Below, in pieces: positions 8,398-16,771 of a DNA stretch of 64,000 bases (position 1 is the stretch's first letter; each line of letters begins with the position of its first letter). The translations under genes were made by a program, and so were the position numbers. The notes beneath the pieces were generated by a model. It did not search any database, was not told where the DNA came from, and worked only from the letters and a program-made list of their open reading frames with translations. The stretch comes from Mangrovihabitans endophyticus (lineage in GTDB: Bacteria; Actinomycetota; Actinomycetes; Mycobacteriales; Micromonosporaceae), in assembly GCF_014646155.1 (NCBI RefSeq), contig NZ_BMMX01000006.1, forward strand, positions 1-64,000, in the 5' to 3' direction.

Positions 8398-8690
8398 GAG
8401 GCCGGGGCCGGGGCGGGGCCGGGGGCGGGAGCGGGGGCCGGGCCGGGGCGGAGGCCGGGGTGTGGGCGGGGTGTGGGCGGGGCGGGCGTGGGTGGGGCAG
8501 GGGCTGGCTGGGGCGCCCGGGGCGGGGAGGGGCGCGCCTGGGGAGTGGCGCGCCTGGGGAGTGGGCGGGCCAAGGGAGTGGGCGGGCCAAGGGAGTGGGC
8601 GGGCCAAGGGAGTGGGCGGGCCAAGGGAGTGGGCGGGGGCTGGGGAGTGGGCGGGGGCTGGGTGACGGCGCCGGGGTGGAGGTGGCGATT
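8398..8690. repeat. G-rich strand-asymmetric tract with 17-bp tandem repeats
   Basis: The plus strand is overwhelmingly G here, with few C and almost no A/T. Positions 8557-8624 contain four perfect copies of a 17-bp unit, GGGAGTGGGCGGGCCAA, followed by two variant units ending GGGGGCTG up to about 8662. Long readings exist on both strands (Gly/Arg/Trp-rich or Pro-rich) but are only the consequence of low complexity. The runs of three or more G could form quadruplexes. The tract lies immediately downstream of the Nudix gene stop, so it would be transcribed as C-rich RNA from the fbi operon. Confidence 0.75.
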
Positions 8691-8691
8691 T

Positions 8692-9252
8692 TCAGGCCAG
8701 CCGCGCCAGCGCCGGGGCGATCTGCGGCACCACGCCGTCCGCCAACGGCTCCGGGAGCGCCTCCGGCGTGAACCAGCCCAGCGCCTGCGACTCCTCGCTC
8801 ACCCGTTCCTCCGCCCCGGCCGGCGCGAATGCCGCGAACCGCACGTCGAAATGATGGGTGGCGACCGCCGGCTCGCCGTCCGCCGGGCGGCATCGGACCG
8901 GGTGTACGTGCACGTCGATCGGCACCGGATCGAGCCGCAGGCCGGGGATGCCGGACTCCTCGGTCGCCTCCCGCAGCGCCGCCGCGGCCAGTGACTCGTC
9001 GTCGGGCTCGCAGTGGCCGCCGACCTGCATCCACATGTTCATCCGACCGTGCAGGCACAGCAGCAGCCGGCCGTCCGCCCCGACGATCATCGCGCTCGCG
9101 GTGACGTGGCCGAGCCGGTGTGCTCGGGTGGTCGCCACCGGTCCGTCGTCCAGCAAGGTTAGTGTCCGGCGGCGGGCCTCGTCGGCCGCCGCCGAGGTCG
9201 CGGTCCAGCGGGAGAGCAACGCCGTCGCGTCCGCGTGCAGGCGCGCGCTCAT
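8692..9252 (-). CDS. Nudix hydrolase in the fbiAB operon
   Basis: The 186-residue protein carries a complete Nudix box, from GGHCEPDDESL through REATEESGI (GX5EX7REUXEEXGU), so it should hydrolyse a nucleoside diphosphate linked to another group. Its ATG overlaps the fbiB stop (ATGA), which predicts translational coupling. A Nudix gene after fbiB is seen in other actinomycetes as far as I recall; the substrate is not established. A role in clearing a pyrophosphate-linked F420 intermediate or a damaged nucleotide is a guess. Confidence 0.88.
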   Translation of the reverse strand: MSARLHADATALLSRWTATSAAADEARRRTLTLLDDGPVATTRAHRLGHVTASAMIVGADGRLLLCLHGRMNMWMQVGGHCEPDDESLAAAALREATEESGIPGLRLDPVPIDVHVHPVRCRPADGEPAVATHHFDVRFAAFAPAGAEERVSEESQALGWFTPEALPEPLADGVVPQIAPALARLA

Positions 9253-10307
9253 CGGACACCGCCGGCCGCCGACAGCGCCAGCAGCAGCCCGTCCTCGTGC
9301 GGCAGCGACGCCGAGGCTATCCCCTCCGCCGCCAGCGACGCGCGCAACCGCTGCGCGTCCGCACCCAGGCGGACCAGATCAGCGGCCGACGTGCCGGGCG
9401 GTGTCACCAGCAGCCCGGCCGTGGCGCCGTTCTCCGGCAGCACCTCGGCCGGGCGTACGAGCGTGCCGGGCGCGATCATCTCGGCGACGGTGACCAGCGC
9501 ACGGTCGACGGCTTGCGGGTCCACGATGCCGCCGGGAAGCGTCTCCGGCATCGTCGCGGCGTCCCGCAGGCCCGCGGCGCGCGCCTCGGCCGTGCCCAAC
9601 GAGAACATGTCGCTCGCGCCGTCGCGGAGCAGCGTCGCCGCCCCCACGCCGTCGTCCTGCCCGACGCCGGGGATGCCACGCACGACCGCGACCGGGACCT
9701 GATCGCTCTTGCCCTTGACCAGTTCGCCCGCGGACGCCAGCTCATCGGCGACCGCCATCTGGGTGAGTTGAAGCTCGTTGCCGTACGGGTCGATCTCTCC
9801 CCGGTGATCGCGAAGCGCGGGCAAGCCCGCGGCGCCGAGTGCCACATCGGTCAGGCCGTTGCGCCAGGCCCGGCCCATCGTGTCGGAGATGATCACGGCG
9901 ACGTCCCGGCCGCGGGCGCGCAGCGCGGCACGTAACGCCCGTGCGGACGCGTCCGGGTCGGCGGGCAGCAGCACGAGATGCGTCTTGTCGACGTTGGAGG
10001 CGTCGATGCCCCCGGCGGCCATCACGAACCCGTGATGCGTCTGCACGATGACCGTGGGGCCGCGGCGAGCGACCACGCGCGCCGTCTCGGACTCCAACGC
10101 CTGCGCGCGGGCCGCCTCCCGTTCGGGGCCGTCGGCGGGCACCTCAACCAGGCGACCCTCCGCCTTGGAGACGACCTTGCTGGTCACCACCAGCACGTCG
10201 CCGTCGCGTACCCACGGCGCGGCACCGAGGATCAGCGCGGCCAGGTCGTCGCCGGGGGTGACATCGCCGATGCCGCGTACCGGAAGGATTTCCACACCGT
10301 CGGTCAT
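9249..10307 (-). CDS. fbiB: F420-0:L-glutamate ligase FbiB, shortened C-terminus
   Basis: The N-terminal 245 or so residues match the CofE-type ligase that adds the glutamate tail to coenzyme F420 (VTSKVVSKAEGR, THHGFVMAAGGIDASN, SDTMGRAWRNGLTDVALG). Mycobacterial FbiB has about 448 residues with a 200-residue FMN-binding nitroreductase domain that reduces dehydro-F420-0. This protein has 352 residues, and its last 100 show only a Val/Ala/Pro-rich sequence without a recognisable flavin site. The GTP-dependent ligase function should be intact; the reductase function probably is not. It overlaps fbiA upstream and the Nudix gene downstream by 4 bases each. Confidence 0.88.
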   Translation of the reverse strand: MTDGVEILPVRGIGDVTPGDDLAALILGAAPWVRDGDVLVVTSKVVSKAEGRLVEVPADGPEREAARAQALESETARVVARRGPTVIVQTHHGFVMAAGGIDASNVDKTHLVLLPADPDASARALRAALRARGRDVAVIISDTMGRAWRNGLTDVALGAAGLPALRDHRGEIDPYGNELQLTQMAVADELASAGELVKGKSDQVPVAVVRGIPGVGQDDGVGAATLLRDGASDMFSLGTAEARAAGLRDAATMPETLPGGIVDPQAVDRALVTVAEMIAPGTLVRPAEVLPENGATAGLLVTPPGTSAADLVRLGADAQRLRASLAAEGIASASLPHEDGLLLALSAAGGVR

Positions 10308-11266
10308 GAGCTCCGCTGCCTCGCCAGATTCATCGCCTCGGCAACCATCTTCGCGGTGGCCTCCTCATCCGTCATCCACAACGGGGCCGCACGAACCGTG
10401 ACTCCCGGCACCTCGGTCTCGCCGTCGGCGTTGTCCACCAGCCAACCGTCGAGCAGCCCGTCGGTGCCGCGCGGTCCGTAGAGTCCGCCCACCCCCGCCG
10501 CGCTCACCTCGACTCCCAGCGTCGCCAGGCAGCGGTCGGCCATGCCACGCACCGGCGCGCCGCCGATGATCGGCGACACCCCGACTACCGGGGCAGGGCC
10601 GCCCGCCACCGCTTCCCGGATGCCCGGCACGGCGAGGATCGGCGCGATGCTGACCACCGGGTTGCTGGGCGCGATCAGCACCACGTCGGCGCCCTCGATC
10701 GCCTCGATGACGCCGGGTGCCGGTTTCGCCGCGTCGGCGCCGACGAAGACGAAGCGATGGGTCGGCACGGCGCCCCGGTGACGGATCCACCACTCTTGGA
10801 AGTGAATCGCCCGGCGTTCCCCGTCGACGTCCGAGACCACGTGCGTCTCCAGCCGGTGATCGGTGGCCGGGATTAGCGTCATCCCCGGCTGCCACCTGTC
10901 GCATAGCGCGGCGGTGACCTCCGACAACGGATATCCGGCGGTCAGCATTCTGGTGCGCACCAGATGGGTCGCGGTGTCCTTGTCGCCGAGCCCGAACCAG
11001 GACGGTTCCGCGCCGTACCGGGCCAGCTCCTCCTTGACCACCCAGCTCTCACCGACGCGGCCCCAGCCGCGCTCCGGGTCGGCCGCGCCGCCCAGCGTGT
11101 ACATCACACTGTCCAGGTCGGGGCATATCTGGAGGCCGTGCAGGCGCACGTCGTCGCCGACGTTGACCACCGCCGTCACCTCGGCGTCGACGGTACGGGC
11201 GTACGCGCGCACGCCGACCAGGAACCGGGCGCCGCCGATGCCCCCGGTGAGGACCACGATCCGCAT
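10304..11266 (-). CDS. fbiA: Phospholactate/phosphoenolpyruvate transferase FbiA
   Basis: The 320-residue CofD/FbiA enzyme transfers a phospholactate or phosphoenolpyruvate moiety from its guanosine diphosphate carrier to the deazaflavin Fo, giving F420-0 or dehydro-F420-0. The N-terminal MRIVVLTGGIGGARFLVG is the family signature and VVNVGDDVRLHGLQICPDLD follows. I chose the ATG at 11266, where the family begins, with CAGGA eight bases upstream; a GTG at 11284 would add six residues. The stop overlaps the fbiB start (ATGA). FbiD, which makes the guanylated donor, is not in the window. Confidence 0.93.
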   Translation of the reverse strand: MRIVVLTGGIGGARFLVGVRAYARTVDAEVTAVVNVGDDVRLHGLQICPDLDSVMYTLGGAADPERGWGRVGESWVVKEELARYGAEPSWFGLGDKDTATHLVRTRMLTAGYPLSEVTAALCDRWQPGMTLIPATDHRLETHVVSDVDGERRAIHFQEWWIRHRGAVPTHRFVFVGADAAKPAPGVIEAIEGADVVLIAPSNPVVSIAPILAVPGIREAVAGGPAPVVGVSPIIGGAPVRGMADRCLATLGVEVSAAGVGGLYGPRGTDGLLDGWLVDNADGETEVPGVTVRAAPLWMTDEEATAKMVAEAMNLARQRSS

Positions 11267-11383
11267 CCGACCATCCTGACGCACCGCCGCGACGTGCCGG
11301 GCCGCCGGGTCCTCGGTGCGGGTGGCGGTGCGGGACTAGGCTGAGCCGGCTCTCGTTCGTTACCGTCTGTCAGGGAGAACTCC

Positions 11384-12376
11384 GTGACCAGCCAACCGTC
11401 GCCTCCGCCGGGTGGGCAACGATCCGTCATGCCGTTCCTGCGGCCGCTGCGTGATCTGGCCGCCTGGGCCCTCGTCGCCGCTCCGGCTGTGATGCTCTTC
11501 ATCGCGGTGTTGCGCCTGCTGCCCGGCGGCGTCGGCGACGGCTTCTCCGGCCGTACGCAGAACAGCTTCGCCAACTTCGTGAACGTGCCGACGGTGTTCT
11601 TCCCGCTCGGCGCGGTCCTGTTGGCGCTGCTGGTGCAGCCGTGGCACGCCAAGGCCAAGCTGATCACCATGATCGCGGCGGTCGAGTACGCGGTGGCCGC
11701 GTTCTTCGGCGTCCTGTTCGGCTTTTTCATCGGCGTGGTGCAGGTGGCCGGGGTCAGCGTCCGCCTGGCCTTCGAGGAGTTCCTGGTGCGGCTGGCCTGG
11801 CTGGCCGTGTTCGCGGTGGCCGCCTTCGCGACATACCAGGTGTGGCGCAACCTGTTCCACACTCCCCGGCCGAAGGCGCAGCCGGGGACGTACGGCCAGC
11901 CGCAGTACGGCGTGCCGGGCACCTATCCGGGGCAGCCGGGCTACGGACCGCCGCCCGGATATCCGGGGCAGCCCGGATATCCGGGGCAGCCGGGTTATCC
12001 GGGGCAGCCGGGCTATCCCGGACCGCAGGGTCAGCAGGTTCCGCAGCCGCAGCAGGTTCCGCAGCCGGCCCCGCAGGTCCCGGGCGGCCAGCCCGCTTGG
12101 AACGCGCCGATGGGATGGCAGTCTCCGGTGCCGGCTCAGTCGTCGCCGAGCGCGCCCGCGCCGCCGGACCAGCACGCACCCGCCACGGACCCGCCGGTCA
12201 TCCCGCCGCCGTCGGAGCGGCACACCCCGCCGGCCAGCCCGGCCGCCGGGCCGTTCTCCGAGCCCACCCAGGCGTTCCCGCGCCACCAGCAGGCGCAGGC
12301 GAAAGCCTCGGAGGGCGACGACCGCACCGAGGCGTTGGGCAACCGGGCCACCGATCCGGACCGCCCGCAAGGCTGA
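11384..12376 (+). CDS. Membrane protein with Pro/Gly/Tyr/Gln-rich C-terminal tail
   Basis: The 330-residue protein has about four hydrophobic segments (roughly 27-48, 66-85, 90-118, 130-152) and then a disordered tail. The tail contains PGYPGQP repeats at about residues 180-215, encoded by near-identical 15-bp DNA units between 11930 and 12020, followed by a Pro/Gln-rich stretch. No enzymatic motif is visible. A GGGAG ribosome binding site precedes the GTG, and TAGGCT at 11337-11342 is a possible -10. It is divergent from fbiA. Function unknown; a scaffold role at the membrane is possible. Confidence 0.75.
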   Translation: MTSQPSPPPGGQRSVMPFLRPLRDLAAWALVAAPAVMLFIAVLRLLPGGVGDGFSGRTQNSFANFVNVPTVFFPLGAVLLALLVQPWHAKAKLITMIAAVEYAVAAFFGVLFGFFIGVVQVAGVSVRLAFEEFLVRLAWLAVFAVAAFATYQVWRNLFHTPRPKAQPGTYGQPQYGVPGTYPGQPGYGPPPGYPGQPGYPGQPGYPGQPGYPGPQGQQVPQPQQVPQPAPQVPGGQPAWNAPMGWQSPVPAQSSPSAPAPPDQHAPATDPPVIPPPSERHTPPASPAAGPFSEPTQAFPRHQQAQAKASEGDDRTEALGNRATDPDRPQG

Positions 12377-12453
12377 TTCGCGGCAACGGCTGGCGTGTCA
12401 CACACCACTGTGCGCCGGCCACCGCCGCGGCGGCAGCCGCCTCGAATCCGGCC

Positions 12454-12459
12454 TAGGCT
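12454..12459 (+). promoter_or_regulatory. -10 element TAGGCT, leaderless promoter of fbiC
   Basis: TAGGCT is followed by exactly six bases and the GTG at 12466. No Shine-Dalgarno sequence is present, so the fbiC message is probably leaderless. Confidence 0.55.
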
Positions 12460-12465
12460 GCTCAG

Positions 12466-14958
12466 GTGGTAGACGCAGGGAAACCGACCGAAGCCAGCAT
12501 GCGCCGCGCGCTGCGGCGTGCCGCCGACGGGAAGGCCGTCGACCTCGACGAGGCGGCCGTGCTGCTGCAGGCGCAGGGCGAGACGTTCGACGAGCTGCTG
12601 GCCGTCGCCGCGGCCCTCCGCGACGCGGGGCTGCGGGAGGCCGGCCGTCCCGGCGTGGTGACGTACTCGCGGAAGGTCTTCATCCCGCTCACCCGGCTGT
12701 GCCGGGACCGCTGCCACTACTGCACGTTCGCCACCGTCCCGCACCGGTTGCCGGCCGCGTTCCTGGAACGTGACGAGGTGTTGGCGATCGCGCGGGAGGG
12801 CGCGCGGCAGGGCTGCAAGGAAGCGTTGTTCACGCTCGGCGACCGCCCGGAGGACCGGTGGCCCGCGGCGCGGCGCTGGCTGGATGAGCGCGGCTACGAC
12901 TCGACCCTGGACTACGTGCGGGCCTGCGCGATCGCGGTGCTGGAGGAGACCGGGCTGCTGCCGCACCTGAACCCGGGCGTGCTGACCTGGGCGGATCTGC
13001 AACGACTCAAGCCGGTCGCGCCGAGCATGGGGATGATGCTGGAGACCACCGCCACCCGGCTGTGGTCCGAGCCTGGCGGGCCGCACTTCGGCTCGCCGGA
13101 CAAGGAGCCCGCGGTGCGCCTGCGGGTGCTGGACGACGCGGGCCGGGTCGGGGTGCCGTTCACCACGGGCGTCCTGATCGGCATCGGTGAGACGCCGGCG
13201 GAACGGGCCGACGCCCTCTTCGCGATCCGGCGCAGCGCCCGCACGTACGGGCATGTGCAGGAAGTGATCGTGCAGAATTTCTGCGCGAAGCCGGACACGG
13301 CCATGCGTGGCATGCCGGACGCGGAGCTGCGCGAGCTGGCCGCCGCTGTCGCGGTGGCCCGGATCATCCTCGGCCCCCGGGCCCGGCTGCAGGCGCCGCC
13401 CAACCTCATCGACGCCGAGTACGACCTGCTACTGCGCGCCGGCATCGACGATTGGGGCGGGGTGTCCCCGGTGACGCCCGATCACGTGAATCCGGAACGG
13501 CCGTGGCCGCAGATCGACCTGTTGCGCCGGATGTCGGAACGGTCCGGGTTCCGGTTGCGCGAGCGGTTGACCATCTATCCGGAGTACGTGCGCCGCGGCG
13601 AGGGCTGGCTGGATCCGCGGCTGGCCGCGCACGTGGCGGCGTTGGCCGGGTCGGACGGGCTGGCCGACGAGTCGGCGGCACCGGTGGGCCGGCCCTGGCA
13701 GGAACCCGACGACGCGTACGGCGGTGGTCGCACCGATCTGTTCGCGACCATCGACACCCGGGGCCGCACCGGCGATCGCCGGGGCGACTTCGACAGCGTC
13801 TACGGCGACTGGGACGAGGTCGCGGCGCAGGTCGGGCAGGCTCCGGACAGCTCGCCCAGCGACGTGCTGGCCGGGCTGCGGCTGGCCGCCGAGAATCCGG
13901 CCGCGCTGCTGGAGCCGCGGCACGAGGACAAGGCGCTGGCCCTGTTCCACGCCGACGGCAGCGCGCTGGACGAACTCGCCCGGCTCGCCGATGACGTGCG
14001 CCGGGACGTCAACGGCGACGACATCACGTACGTGGTGAACCGCAACATCAACTTCTCGAACGTCTGTTATGTCGGGTGCCGGTTCTGTGCCTTCGCCCAG
14101 CGTGAGCGGGACGCCGACGCCTATCGGTTGTCGGTTGAGCAGGTGGCCGACCGGGCGCAGGAGGCGTGGCGGGACGGCGCCTCGGAGGTCTGCATGCAGG
14201 GCGGCATCGATCCGAAGATGCCGGTCACCGCGTACGCGGATCTGGTCCGGGCGGTGAAGTCCCGGGTGCCCGGCATGCATGTGCACGCGTTCTCACCGAT
14301 GGAGATCGTGACCGGGGCGGCGAAGGCGGGCGTGAGCATCGGCGACTGGCTCGCCGAGCTGCGAGACGCCGGACTGGACACCATTCCGGGCACCGCGGCG
14401 GAGATCCTCGACGACGACGTGCGGTGGGTGCTGACCAAGGGGAAACTGCCCGCGGCCACCTGGGTGGAGGTGGTGAGCACGGCGCATCGGCTCGGCATCC
14501 GGTCCAGCTCGACCATGATGTACGGGCATGTGGATCATCCCCGGCAGTGGCTGGCGCATCTGCGGGTGTTGGCCGGTGTCCAGGACCAGACCGGCGGGTT
14601 CACCGAGTTCGTGGCGCTGCCCTTCGTGCACACCAACGCACCGATCTATCTGGCCGGCATCGCCCGTCCCGGTCCGACGTGGCGGGAGAACCGCGCGGTG
14701 CACGCGATGGCCCGGCTCCTGCTGCACGGCCGGATCGACAACATCCAGTGTTCCTGGGTCAAGCTGGGCGACGACGGCACCCGGGCGATGCTGGACGGCG
14801 GTTGCAATGATCTGGGCGGGACGTTGATGGAGGAGACCATCTCCCGCATGGCCGGTTCCGAGCACGGGTCGGCGCGCACGGTCGCCCAACTGAAGGAACT
14901 GGCCGCGACCGCCGGTCGGCCGGCGGTGGAGCGTACGACGGTGTACGCCCGACGTTAA
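12466..14958 (+). CDS. fbiC: FO synthase FbiC (two radical-SAM domains)
   Basis: At 830 residues this is the fused actinobacterial FO synthase (CofG + CofH), which joins tyrosine to 5-amino-6-ribitylaminouracil to form the deazaflavin Fo of coenzyme F420. Each half has its radical-SAM CX3CX2C cluster motif: C79, C83, C86 (CRDRCHYC) in the CofG half and C534, C538, C541 (CYVGCRFC) in the CofH half. The length is normal and the frame is intact. It lies opposite in orientation to fbiAB. The start has no ribosome binding site but has a TAGGCT six bases before it. Confidence 0.96.
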   Translation: MVDAGKPTEASMRRALRRAADGKAVDLDEAAVLLQAQGETFDELLAVAAALRDAGLREAGRPGVVTYSRKVFIPLTRLCRDRCHYCTFATVPHRLPAAFLERDEVLAIAREGARQGCKEALFTLGDRPEDRWPAARRWLDERGYDSTLDYVRACAIAVLEETGLLPHLNPGVLTWADLQRLKPVAPSMGMMLETTATRLWSEPGGPHFGSPDKEPAVRLRVLDDAGRVGVPFTTGVLIGIGETPAERADALFAIRRSARTYGHVQEVIVQNFCAKPDTAMRGMPDAELRELAAAVAVARIILGPRARLQAPPNLIDAEYDLLLRAGIDDWGGVSPVTPDHVNPERPWPQIDLLRRMSERSGFRLRERLTIYPEYVRRGEGWLDPRLAAHVAALAGSDGLADESAAPVGRPWQEPDDAYGGGRTDLFATIDTRGRTGDRRGDFDSVYGDWDEVAAQVGQAPDSSPSDVLAGLRLAAENPAALLEPRHEDKALALFHADGSALDELARLADDVRRDVNGDDITYVVNRNINFSNVCYVGCRFCAFAQRERDADAYRLSVEQVADRAQEAWRDGASEVCMQGGIDPKMPVTAYADLVRAVKSRVPGMHVHAFSPMEIVTGAAKAGVSIGDWLAELRDAGLDTIPGTAAEILDDDVRWVLTKGKLPAATWVEVVSTAHRLGIRSSSTMMYGHVDHPRQWLAHLRVLAGVQDQTGGFTEFVALPFVHTNAPIYLAGIARPGPTWRENRAVHAMARLLLHGRIDNIQCSWVKLGDDGTRAMLDGGCNDLGGTLMEETISRMAGSEHGSARTVAQLKELAATAGRPAVERTTVYARR

Positions 14959-15066
14959 GTTACAAATCGGACTAAAATTGGCACGACTCGCCCGTTTTGC
15001 GTTACCTGATGGTGGTCCGTGGAGATAGGGCGGACAGGGACCGAGGCGCGAAGGCTTGCGTAGGGG

Positions 15067-15120
15067 AAGTGGCCACTTATCAGGTTCGGCTTGACGACGC
15101 ACGTCTTACACGCGTGTAAT
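15067..15120 (+). promoter_or_regulatory. whiB promoter with two palindromes
   Basis: A -35 TTGACG (15091-15096) and -10 TGTAAT (15115-15120) are 18 bases apart. A perfect 14-bp palindrome TTACACGCGTGTAA (15106-15119) covers the spacer and -10. A perfect 12-bp palindrome AAGTGGCCACTT (15067-15078) lies just upstream of the -35. The predicted leader is about 110 nt. The wider gap 14959-15235 also has an AT-rich patch at 14974-14990 (TAAAAT) that may be another promoter. Confidence 0.6.
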
Positions 15121-15235
15121 TTCCGTGGGGTTGCGGGCGGGGCAGGAGGAAATCGGTCGTTCCCGCAAGAAACACGCCGCGTGCGTGGGGGGTCAGCGTC
15201 GGCGTCACGCCGGCGCGGGAAAAGGAGGCACGCCG

Positions 15236-15493
15236 ATGGAGACGCAGGTTGAAGGGGTGGACCTGCTGGGGGACGCGCCCGAGTGGCAGGAGCGAGCGCT
15301 CTGCTCGCAGACCGATCCTGAGGCCTTCTTTCCGGAGAAGGGCGGTTCGACGCGCGAGGCGAAGCGCATTTGTGGCCGCTGTGACGTGAAAGCTGAATGC
15401 TTGGAGTACGCGCTCGGTCACGATGAGCGCTTCGGCATTTGGGGCGGACTGTCCGAGCGTGAGCGCCGCAAGCTGAAGCGTCGCGTCGCCTAG
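15236..15493 (+). CDS. whiB: WhiB-family transcriptional regulator (WhiB/WhmD type)
   Basis: The 85-residue protein is a WhiB-like [4Fe-4S] regulator. The cluster ligands are C23, C46, C49 and C55, followed by the GIWGG turn (67-71) and a basic C-terminus (RERRKLKRRVA). The stretch QERALCSQTDPEAFFPEKGG is almost that of Streptomyces WhiB and mycobacterial WhmD (WhiB2), which act with WhiA in septation and sporulation. AAAGGAGG lies eight bases before the ATG. The stop overlaps that of the convergent gene: both use the TAG inside the palindrome CTAG at 15490-15493. Confidence 0.95.
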   Translation: METQVEGVDLLGDAPEWQERALCSQTDPEAFFPEKGGSTREAKRICGRCDVKAECLEYALGHDERFGIWGGLSERERRKLKRRVA

Positions 15494-15984
15494 GTCAGCT
15501 CGTCCGGATCCATTCCCAGCAGGTTCGCCACCTGCTCAATGATCACGTCGTGGACGAGGTCGGCGAGGTCCTCGCGGTCCATCGCCCGGAATTCCAGCGG
15601 ACGCCGGTAGAGCACGATCCGCGGCGGCAGTTCCTGGCGACCGGGCCGGCCCGGCAGCAGCCGCGCCAACGGGACCTCGCCGTCCTCCAGCACATCCGAG
15701 TCATAGACGTTCAGTTCCGGCGGCACATCCTCCACCGCGAACTCGACGCCGGCGAGTTCCTTCGCGTACCGCCGCTCCAGGCTCTCCACGGTGTCCAGCA
15801 CCAGATCGTCGAAGACTTCCGCCTTCGTCCGGGCCAGCGGCACGGTGGCCGGCACCAATCTCCCGCGGAGACCGCGCCCATGCCGGTCTCGCCGCGCCGG
15901 CCGGCCGGGCCCGGCGCCACGCGCGCTGCGTCCCGGTTCGGGGCGGCCCGATTCGGTGCGGTGTCGGTCGGGAATCGTGGTCAC
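15490..15984 (-). CDS. Zincin-like (DUF1025-type) protein lacking the HExxH motif
   Basis: The 164-residue protein resembles the small metallopeptidase family that in mycobacteria lies next to whiB2 (PPRIVLYRRPLEFRAMDREDLADL region). Where that family has a zinc motif of the HExxHH type, this sequence reads VIIEQVANLLG, so both metal-binding histidines are missing. The first 45 residues are Arg/Gly-rich and probably disordered. A TACGCT element sits exactly six bases before the GTG at 15984, which decides the start over an ATG at 16011. It is probably inactive as a peptidase; a binding or structural role is more likely. Confidence 0.7.
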   Translation of the reverse strand: MTTIPDRHRTESGRPEPGRSARGAGPGRPARRDRHGRGLRGRLVPATVPLARTKAEVFDDLVLDTVESLERRYAKELAGVEFAVEDVPPELNVYDSDVLEDGEVPLARLLPGRPGRQELPPRIVLYRRPLEFRAMDREDLADLVHDVIIEQVANLLGMDPDELT

Positions 15985-15990
15985 CGAGCC

Positions 15991-15996
15991 AGCGTA
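15991..15996 (-). promoter_or_regulatory. -10 element TACGCT, leaderless promoter
   Basis: Read on the minus strand, TACGCT is followed by six bases (GGCTCG) and the GTG at 15984. Confidence 0.5.
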
Positions 15997-16147
15997 GTCC
16001 TCCGACGGCATCTTCCGTGCTCAGGAGGTGTCGAGCGCGTTTCGGACGCGCGAAATCGCCCGCACGGGACGGCGTGTCGGCTGCCGCCGTGCAAAACAAC
16101 ATGCTTCGCGGGTCGGCGTGTCGCGACCGTACGGCGTGCCGGGGAGA

Positions 16148-16153
16148 TAACGT
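16148..16153 (+). promoter_or_regulatory. -10 element TAACGT, leaderless promoter
   Basis: TAACGT is followed by six bases (GCCGCC) and the GTG at 16160; there is no ribosome binding site. Confidence 0.5.
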
Positions 16154-16159
16154 GCCGCC

Positions 16160-16528
16160 GTGAGGTCACCACGGCGCTGCTCTCGGAACGGCTGTCCCCG
16201 ACAGGCGGTCGCCACCCTCACCTACGTCTACAACGACTCCACTGCCGTGGTCGGCCCGCTCGCGGCCTTCGCCGAGCCGCACACGTACGACCTCTGCGAA
16301 CCCCACGCCCGCAGCCTCACCGCCCCCCGAGGCTGGGAACTCGTCCGGCACGACGGCGACTTCGCCCCACCGCCGCCGACCACCGACGATCTGGTGGCGC
16401 TGGCGGAGGCGGTGCGCGAGGCGGCCCGCCCCCTTTCACCCCCGCCGCACCCGGAACCGGACCGAGCCGGCGACCCGGGCCAGCAGGTCGGCCGCCGAGG
16501 CCACCTACGCGTCATCCCGCCTAGCTGA
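16160..16528 (+). CDS. DUF3499 family protein
   Basis: The 122-residue protein begins with CSRNGCPRQAVATLTYVYND, the hallmark of the actinobacterial DUF3499 family (mycobacterial Rv3258c-like). C7, C12, C46 and H49 (DLCEPH) could form a zinc site; AEPHTYDLCEPHA and LTAPRGWELVRH are the other conserved blocks. The C-terminal 50 residues are Pro-rich and variable. Function is unknown. Its place between whiB and the mannose genes is conserved in mycobacteria, which supports the call. Confidence 0.85.
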   Translation: MRSPRRCSRNGCPRQAVATLTYVYNDSTAVVGPLAAFAEPHTYDLCEPHARSLTAPRGWELVRHDGDFAPPPPTTDDLVALAEAVREAARPLSPPPHPEPDRAGDPGQQVGRRGHLRVIPPS

Positions 16529-16686
16529 CACCCACCACCTGCTCCCCAGTGCGCCGCGGGCGTTACCCGGTTCGTGCGGGCTGCCGGTTCGTGCGGCGAG
16601 CCACCCCGGGCCCTTCGCAACTTTACGTGTTCGTAGGATCTACGCATTGATGTCGATGCCAACGGCGTGACATGATTTGCGCCCTC

Positions 16687-16757
16687 GCACGCCGCAACCG
16701 AGGCACACGCCGCAACCGAGGCACACGCCAGACCTGAGGCACATGCCGGATCCGAGG
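16687..16757 (+). repeat. 18-bp degenerate tandem repeat before the polyamine transporter
   Basis: About four units of the type GCACACGCCGCAACCGAG, the first two nearly identical and the later ones diverged, end immediately before the ATG of the binding-protein gene. They would lie in its untranslated leader. The rest of the gap 16529-16686 shows an AT-richer promoter-like stretch (around 16636-16675) but no gene. Confidence 0.6.
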
Positions 16758-16771
16758 TACAGGAGCTCGCG

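Noticed and set aside
8130..8994. Open readings with Pro/Ala/Arg or Gly/Trp/Arg repeats over the G-rich tract
   Set aside because: They are translations of tandem repeats, present in several frames, with no conserved start or domain.
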